Below, piece by piece: positions 61,001 to 64,000 of a DNA stretch of 64,000 nt (its first letter is position 1; each line of letters starts with the position of its first letter). The stretch is from Salticus scenicus (Eukaryota; Arthropoda; Arachnida; Araneae; Salticidae): NCBI GenBank assembly GCA_963930645.1, contig CAWVNO010001211.1, positions 186,001 to 250,000 on the forward strand. The letters run 5' to 3'. Below the pieces are notes generated by a model, which had not been told where the DNA came from, did not search any database, and saw only the letters and a program-made list of their open reading frames with translations. The translations under genes and the position numbers were made by a program.

Positions 61001-64000
61001 TCGCCCAAAAAATTTGGCGACGATATTGAGCACATGCCTTCATAAAAGGGCTCTCCTGGCCAAATGGTTTAACTTTGGCAGGTCCCTGCTGTTCTGTTAT
61101 GAAAGTAGACTTCGTGGGGCAGATTCTGGAAGTGATTGCGATCGCAAAGCTCTATTAGTTGCTTTGGAATCGGCTTTTGAAAAAAATTCTGTGAAAATCG
61201 CAAAAATTTTGGGTATCGAAATCGGGCAAAGTCTCCATAAAAGGGCTCTCCTGGCCAAATGGTTTAACTTTGGCAGGTCCCTGCTGTTCTGTTATGAAAC
61301 TAGAATATCTTTTGCAGATTCTGGAAGTGATTGCGATCGCAAAGCTCTATTAGTTGCTTTGGAATCGACTTTTGAAAATGAGAGGGCGTAAAATTCGCCC
61401 AAAAAATTTGGCGACGATATAGAGCACATGCCTTCATAAAAGGGCTCTCCTGGCCAAATGGTTTAACTTTGGCAGGTCCCTGCTGTTCTGTTATGAAAGT
61501 AGACTTCGTGGGGCAGATTCTGGAAGTGATTGCGATCGCAAAGCTCTATTAGTTGCTTTGGAATCGGCTTTTGAAAAAAATTCTGTGAAAATCGCAAAAA
61601 TTTTGGGTATCGAAATCGGGCAAAGTCTCCATAAAAGGGCTCTCCTGGCCAAATGGTTTAACTTTGGCAGGTCCCTGCTGTTCTGTTATGAAACTAGAAT
61701 ATCTTTTGCAGATTCTGGAAGTGATTGCGATCGCAAAGCTCTATTAGTTGCTTTGGAATCGACTTTTGAAAATGAGAGGGCGTAAAACTCGCCCAAAAAA
61801 TTTGGCGACGATATTGAGCACATGCCTTCATAAAAGGGCTCTCCTGGCCAAATGGATTAACTTTGGCAGGTCCCTGCTGTTCTGTTATGAAAGTAGACTT
61901 CGTGGGGCAGATTCTGGAAGTGATTGCGATCGCAAAGCTCTATTAGTTGCTTTGGAATCGGCTTTTGAAAAAAATTCTGTGAAAATCGCAAAAATTTTGG
62001 GTATCGAAATCGGGCAAAGTCTCCATAAAAGGGCTCTCCTGGCCAAATGGTTTAACTTTGGCAGGTCCCTGCTGTTCTGTTATGAAACTAGAATATCTTT
62101 TGCAGATTCTGGAAGTGATTGCGATCGCAAAGCTCTATTAGTTGCTTTGGAATCGACTTTTGAAAATGAGAGGGCGTAAAATTCGCCCAAAAAATTTGGC
62201 GACGATATTGAGCACATGCCTTCATAAAAGGGCTCTCCTGGCCAAATGGTTTAACTTTGGCAGGTCCCTGCTGTTCTGTTATGAAATTAGACTTCGTGGG
62301 GCAGATTCTGGAAGTGATTGCGATCGCAAAGCTCTAATAGTTGCTTTGGAATCGGCTTTTAAAAAAATTCTGTGAAAATCGCAAAAATTTTGGGTATCGA
62401 AATCGGGCAAAGTCTCCATAAAAGGGCTCTCCTGGCCAAATGGTTTAACTTTGGCAGGTCCCTGCTGTTCTGTTATGAAACTAGAATATCTTTTGCAGAT
62501 TCTGGAAGTGATTGCGATCGCAAAGCTCTATTAGTTGCTTTGGAATCGACTTTTGAAAATGAGAGGGCGTAAAATTCGCCCAAAAAATTTGGCGACGATA
62601 TTGAGCACATGCCTTCATAAAAGGGCTCTCCTGGCCAAATGGTTTAACTTTGGCAGGTCCCTGCTGTTCTGTTATGAAAGTAGACTTCGTGGGGCAGATT
62701 CTGGAAGTGATTGCGATCGCAAAGCTCTATTAGTTGCTTTGGAATCGGCTTTTGAAAAAAATTCTGTGAAAATCGCAAAAATTTTGGGTATCGAAATCGG
62801 GCAAAGTCTCCATAAAAGGGCTCTCCTGGCCAAATGGTTTAACTTTGGCAGGTCCCTGCTGTTCTGTTATGAAACTAGAATATCTTTTGCAGATTCTGGA
62901 AGTGATTGCGATCGCAAAGCTCTATTAGTTGCTTTGGAATCGACTTTTGAAAATGAGAGGGCGTAAAATTCGCCCAAAAAATTTGGCGACGATATTGAGC
63001 ACATGCCTTCATAAAAGGGCTCTCCTGGCCAAATGGTTTAACTTTGGCAGGTCCCTGCTGTTCTGTTATGAAAGTAGACTTCGTGGGGCAGATTCTGGAA
63101 GTGATTGCGATCGCAAAGCTCTATTAGTTGCTTTGGAATCGGCTTTTGAAAAAAATTCTGTGAAAATCGCAAAAATTTTGGGTATCGAAATCGGGCAAAG
63201 TCTCCATAAAAGGGCTCTCCTGGCCAAATGGTTTAACTTTGGCAGGTCCCTGCTGTTCTGTTATGAAACTAGAATATCTTTTGCAGATTCTGGAAGTGAT
63301 TGCGATCGCAAAGCTCTATTAGTTGCTTTGGAATCGACTTTTGAAAATGAGAGGGCGTAAAATTCGCCCAAAAAATTTGGCGACGATATTGAGCACATGC
63401 CTTCATAAAAGGGCTCTCCTGGCCAAATGGTTTAACTTTGGCAGGTCCCTGCTGTTCTGTTATGAAAGTAGACTTCGTGGGGCAGATTCTGGAAGTGATT
63501 GCGATCGCAAAGCTCTACTAGTTGCTTTGGAATCGGCTTTTGAAAAAAATTCTGTGAAAATCGCAAAAATTTTGGGTATCGAAATCGGGCAAAGTCTCCA
63601 TAAAAGGGCTCTCCTGGCCAAATGGTTTAACTTTGGCAGGTCCCTGCTGTTCTGTTATGAAACTAGAATATCTTTTGCAGATTCTGGAAGTGATTGCGAT
63701 CGCAAAGCTCTATTAGTTGCTTTGGAATCGACTTTTGAAAATGAGAGGGCGTAAAATTCGCCCAAAAAATTTGGCGACGATATTGAGCACATGCCTTCAT
63801 AAAAGGGCTCTCCTGGCCAAATGGTTTAACTTTGGCAGGTCCCTGCTGTTCTGTTATGAAAGTAGACTTCGTGGGGCAGATTCTGGAAGTGATTGCGATC
63901 GCAAAGCTCTATTAGTTGCTTTGGAATCGGCTTTTGAAAAAAATTCTGTGAAAATCGCAAAAATTTTGGGTATCGAAATCGGGCAAAGTCTCCATAAAAG

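Larger units (their letters stand above)
16829..64000 (+). repeat. Satellite DNA array, 394-bp A-B dimer higher-order repeat
   Basis: One continuous, single-orientation tandem array fills the last 47 kb and leaves the window unfinished. Monomer A is 195 bp and B is 199 bp. They share the first 64 bp, differ in a 15-bp block, share about 53 bp plus most of the next 11 bp, and then have clearly different but related tails (52 and 56 bp). From 17186 to 63717 the spacing equals 108 dimers plus 20 extra B monomers. Dimers differ by only a few bases, which indicates strong recent homogenisation. The monomer length is close to a nucleosome repeat, typical of heterochromatic or centromeric satellites (family knowledge), but location and function are inference. 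No unrelated sequence interrupts the array. Confidence 0.97.

Noticed and set aside
16594..63754. More than a hundred open frames of 66-209 codons in the array, on both strands, as protein genes
   Set aside because: They are the same frame repeated by the satellite. The dimer length is not a multiple of three, so they cannot form one protein. Their usual annotated starts are TTG, not ATG. Variation includes amino acid changes, frameshifts and stops with no sign of constraint.
16829..64000. CRISPR array
   Set aside because: The repeats are contiguous 195/199-bp monomers without unique spacers, and there are no cas genes. The flanking sequence is eukaryotic.

Overview
This window looks like non-coding, repeat-dominated eukaryotic DNA. 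The likely host is an animal, probably an arthropod: the left flank holds a tRNA-derived SINE, non-LTR retrotransposon remains, a pogo/Tigger-type TIR element and a Penelope-like hammerhead motif. A chelicerate is possible, but no intact host gene confirms any lineage. I find no credible intact protein-coding gene.

Left part (1-16828): very AT-rich intergenic DNA with many homopolymers and microsatellites and a layered record of mobile elements. In order: a 290-bp tandem dimer (1477-2702) interrupted by a TIR transposon (1500-2141) whose empty site survives in the second copy; a compact inverted element (4227-4625) carrying three hammerhead-ribozyme-like motifs; a pogo/Tigger-like element (5579-6397) abutting a decayed non-LTR retrotransposon C-terminus (6402-6790, minus strand); a long foldback element (8324-8893); a SINE (10359-10681); and two diverged paralogous segment pairs (about 4.06/10.17 kb and 11.7/15.2 kb). 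A short GC-richer island full of GGCCA/TGCCA words (about 16555-16828) ends exactly where the satellite starts.

Right part (16829-64000 and beyond): one uninterrupted satellite array in a single orientation. The basic unit is a 394-bp dimer of a 195-bp monomer (A) and a 199-bp monomer (B). A and B share nearly identical leading 143 bp and differ in a 15-bp internal block and in their tails. From 17186 to 63717 the spacing resolves as 108 dimers plus 20 unpaired B monomers, with only three 1-bp length changes. Linked single-base variants define dimer haplotypes (called W, G, G', I, N, T, K and H here), whose order recurs. The clearest cycle, 40051-46163, is exactly 14 dimers plus 3 solo B (6113 bp). 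The array is therefore a three-level higher-order repeat: monomer, dimer (or 593-bp trimer), and multi-kilobase super-unit. The edges (17-25 kb and after about 60.2 kb) are plain dimers; the complex structure is central.

The many open frames of about 135-143 codons in the array follow from the repeat itself and are not supported as genes. The most notable items are the nested higher-order satellite organisation and the triple hammerhead-like element.
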